DNA from: Clostridiaceae bacterium
GTDB lineage: Bacteria > Bacillota > Clostridia > Acetivibrionales > DUMC01
Length of the DNA: 6,575 nt
Direction of reading: 5' to 3'
NCBI GenBank assembly: GCA_012512865.1
Contig: JAAZDH010000184.1
Coordinates: forward strand, 1 to 6,575
Shown here piece by piece: positions 5,890 to 6,575 of the stretch. How positions within the stretch are numbered: the stretch's first letter is position 1; each line of letters starts with the position of its first letter. The position numbers were made by a program, and so were the translations under genes. The notes beneath the pieces were generated by a model. It was not told the origin of the DNA, did not search any database, and saw only the letters and a program-made list of their open reading frames with translations.

Positions 5890-6117
5890 ATGAAAATTAA
5901 AAAAGCAGATGAAATAGAGATGTATATCAGCTACAGAGCTGCGAGATTATCTTACCTGTTTGTCACAATATCATTAGTTATATGGATGATTATTGACTTC
6001 GCAATAAATAAGGAGTTTCCATTTGCTCAATTCTTAATTGTTGCTGTACAAAATATAATTTTCTTTGGCAGCAAGATTTTTATGATGTATAAAATGACCA
6101 GTGATAAAGATGAGTAA
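5890..6117 (+). CDS. small two-helix membrane protein preceding an XRE regulator
   Basis: I prefer ATG 5890 (75 residues, MKIKKADEIEMYISYRAAR) to the in-frame ATG 5881, because AGGGGAG (5873-5879) lies ten bases before 5890 but only one base before 5881. Two hydrophobic segments are clear, YLFVTISLVIWMIIDFAI and FLIVAVQNIIFFGSKIFMMY, separated by NKEFPF. The N-terminus is charged and the C-terminus (KMTSDKDE) is short and polar. Small membrane proteins of this shape are often found next to short Cro-like regulators in Firmicutes. I cannot name the family with confidence. The stop TAA 6115-6117 lies in the first of four 19-bp tandem repeats, overlapping an ATG in another frame. Together with the next gene it probably forms an operon from the promoter at 5818. 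Confidence 0.75.
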   Translation: MKIKKADEIEMYISYRAARLSYLFVTISLVIWMIIDFAINKEFPFAQFLIVAVQNIIFFGSKIFMMYKMTSDKDE

Positions 6118-6176
6118 CAGTGATAAAGATGAATAACAGCGATAAAGATGAATAATGGTGATAAAGATGAATAACA
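6101..6176 (+). repeat. four 19-bp tandem repeats at the gene junction
   Basis: Units start at 6101, 6120, 6139 and 6158 with consensus GTGATAAAGATGAATAACA. Unit 1 has GAGTAA for GAATAA, unit 3 has GCGAT for GTGAT and ends in TG. Each contains ATG[A]RTAA, so the stop of one frame and the start of the next overlap by eight bases. The first unit ends the membrane protein and the fourth starts the XRE gene. Because 19 is not a multiple of three, the frame changes at every unit. Confidence 0.95.
6110..6174 (+). other. chain of three overlapping eight-codon mini-ORFs
   Basis: ATG 6110 opens MSNSDKDE ending at TAA 6134-6136, ATG 6129 opens MNNSDKDE ending at 6153-6155, and ATG 6148 opens MNNGDKDE ending at 6172-6174. 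Each overlaps the next by eight bases, and the chain joins the membrane protein stop (6115-6117) to the XRE start (6167). These are visible reading frames. Translation of them is inference. They probably arose by duplication of an original eight-base stop/start overlap. Confidence 0.5.
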
Positions 6177-6361
6177 GGATAAAAGAGTTCCGCAAAAAAT
6201 CAGACCTGCGCCAGGAAGATGTAGCGAATCAATTAAAAGTATCCAGGCAAACTATTATAGCTATAGAAAACAATAAATATAACCCTTCCCTTGAATTAGC
6301 AATAAAACTTGCGAAATTATTTAATACTGACGTTGAAGAATTGTTCCAGTTGGAAGAATAG
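6167..6361 (+). CDS. XRE/Cro-family helix-turn-helix transcriptional regulator
   Basis: A 64-residue protein from ATG 6167 (MNNRIKEFRKKSDL), consisting of a single Cro/C1-type HTH. RQEDVANQLKVSRQTIIAIE is the HTH core, followed by NNKYNPSLELAIKLAKLFN and a short acidic tail, DVEELFQLEE. This matches the compact stand-alone XRE regulators of Firmicutes in length and pattern. It should bind DNA as a dimer, with S-R-Q-T in the recognition helix. An upstream in-frame ATG at 6155 would add MVIK, but 6167 gives the usual family N-terminus. GGTGAT (6157-6162) four bases before it matches the 3' side of the Shine-Dalgarno region and is better than in units 1-3. The gene follows the small membrane protein and is probably translationally coupled to it through the repeats. 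No terminator is visible after TAG 6359-6361. Confidence 0.88.
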   Translation: MNNRIKEFRKKSDLRQEDVANQLKVSRQTIIAIENNKYNPSLELAIKLAKLFNTDVEELFQLEE

Positions 6362-6402
6362 AAATTTTCATGTTTTGCCACAGAGGTTGCTTCATCTTCA
6401 GC

Positions 6403-6445
6403 GTGACACGGTGACGGTGTGACAGAGGGAGGGGGGTAGTGTCAC
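6403..6445 (+). repeat. REP-like hairpin unit upstream of copy B
   Basis: GTGACAC (6403-6409) and GTGACA (6419-6424) can each pair with GTGTCAC/TGTCAC (6439-6445). A G-run and GTAG (6436-6439) lie between, as in the cluster at 5292-5404. The spacer differs from the first cluster, with GAGGGAGG replacing CATGGACG. Confidence 0.55.
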
Positions 6446-6575
6446 CCTGCAGAAAAGGGAGGGACCGCGTACCAGGCGGTTGTACATATTGGGAGCAGGA
6501 AGGAAAGGATTGTTGCAGCATCAAACGAATCGCTTCTTACCGCCATGGAGAAAGCAGGTTTATGTCCCCCAGCAA
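6437..6575 (+). pseudogene. 5'-truncated [2Fe-2S] ferredoxin domain, copy B of the direct repeat (partial)
   Basis: This second copy of the block at 5395-5535 is about 94% identical by eye. In the frame open from 6440 it reads AEKGGTAYQAVVHIGSRKER and then ESLLTAMEKAGLCPPA, up to the window edge. No start codon precedes the domain: the frame begins after a TAG that belongs to the REP-like unit. Copy B keeps the domain in frame with AEKGGTAYQ, unlike copy A with its extra TA, so it is nearer the ancestral reading. The cysteine cluster itself would lie beyond the window apart from the first, non-ligand Cys. Confidence 0.65.

Noticed and set aside
5890..6361. Membrane protein plus XRE gene as a toxin-antitoxin pair
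   Set aside because: The upstream protein has no recognisable toxin family feature; a small membrane protein with a cognate regulator is common without toxin activity.

Overview
The window looks like a chromosomal accessory region of a low-to-mid GC, Gram-positive, probably anaerobic Clostridia-type organism. The grounds are Shine-Dalgarno sequences of AGGAG type, TTGACA/TATAAT-type promoters, an S-layer-homology (SLH) surface protein of a form common in Clostridia, and a DUF362 protein. A placement near Desulfotomaculum/Pelotomaculum is inference only.

Layout: (1) 1-166 is the 3' end of an unrecognised gene. (2) 211-1158 on the minus strand is a polytopic membrane protein of unknown function. 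(3) 1159-1739 is a divergent regulatory region. It holds a strong plus-strand promoter, a 52-codon ORF that resembles the tail of an AraC-type DNA-binding domain, and three 28-bp repeats with a palindromic core spaced 65-66 bp apart, ending at the ribosome binding site of the next gene. (4) 1740-2843 is a complete DUF362 protein with a Cys-rich C-terminus. (5) 2847-3038 on the minus strand is a possible small one-helix membrane protein with a Lys-Pro-rich tail. (6) 3173-5259 is an exported beta-helix/SLH surface protein, split into two reading frames by an apparent one-base loss near 3477-3487. (7) 5292-5404 is a cluster of REP-like hairpin units (GTGACAC / GTGTCAC, with GTAG). (8) 5398-5710 is a 5'-truncated and frameshifted [2Fe-2S] ferredoxin domain. 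(9) 5818-6361 is a promoter plus a two-gene module: a small two-helix membrane protein and an XRE-family regulator. They are joined by four 19-bp tandem repeats that re-create the stop/start overlap four times. (10) 6403-6575 is a second REP-like hairpin followed by a second copy of the ferredoxin fragment, running off the window.

The most unusual features are the gene junction at 6101-6176, where the repeat makes a chain of three overlapping eight-codon mini-ORFs between the membrane protein and the regulator, and the direct duplication of the REP-plus-ferredoxin block on both sides of that module. The palindromic triple repeat before the DUF362 gene is the clearest candidate for an undescribed operator array.
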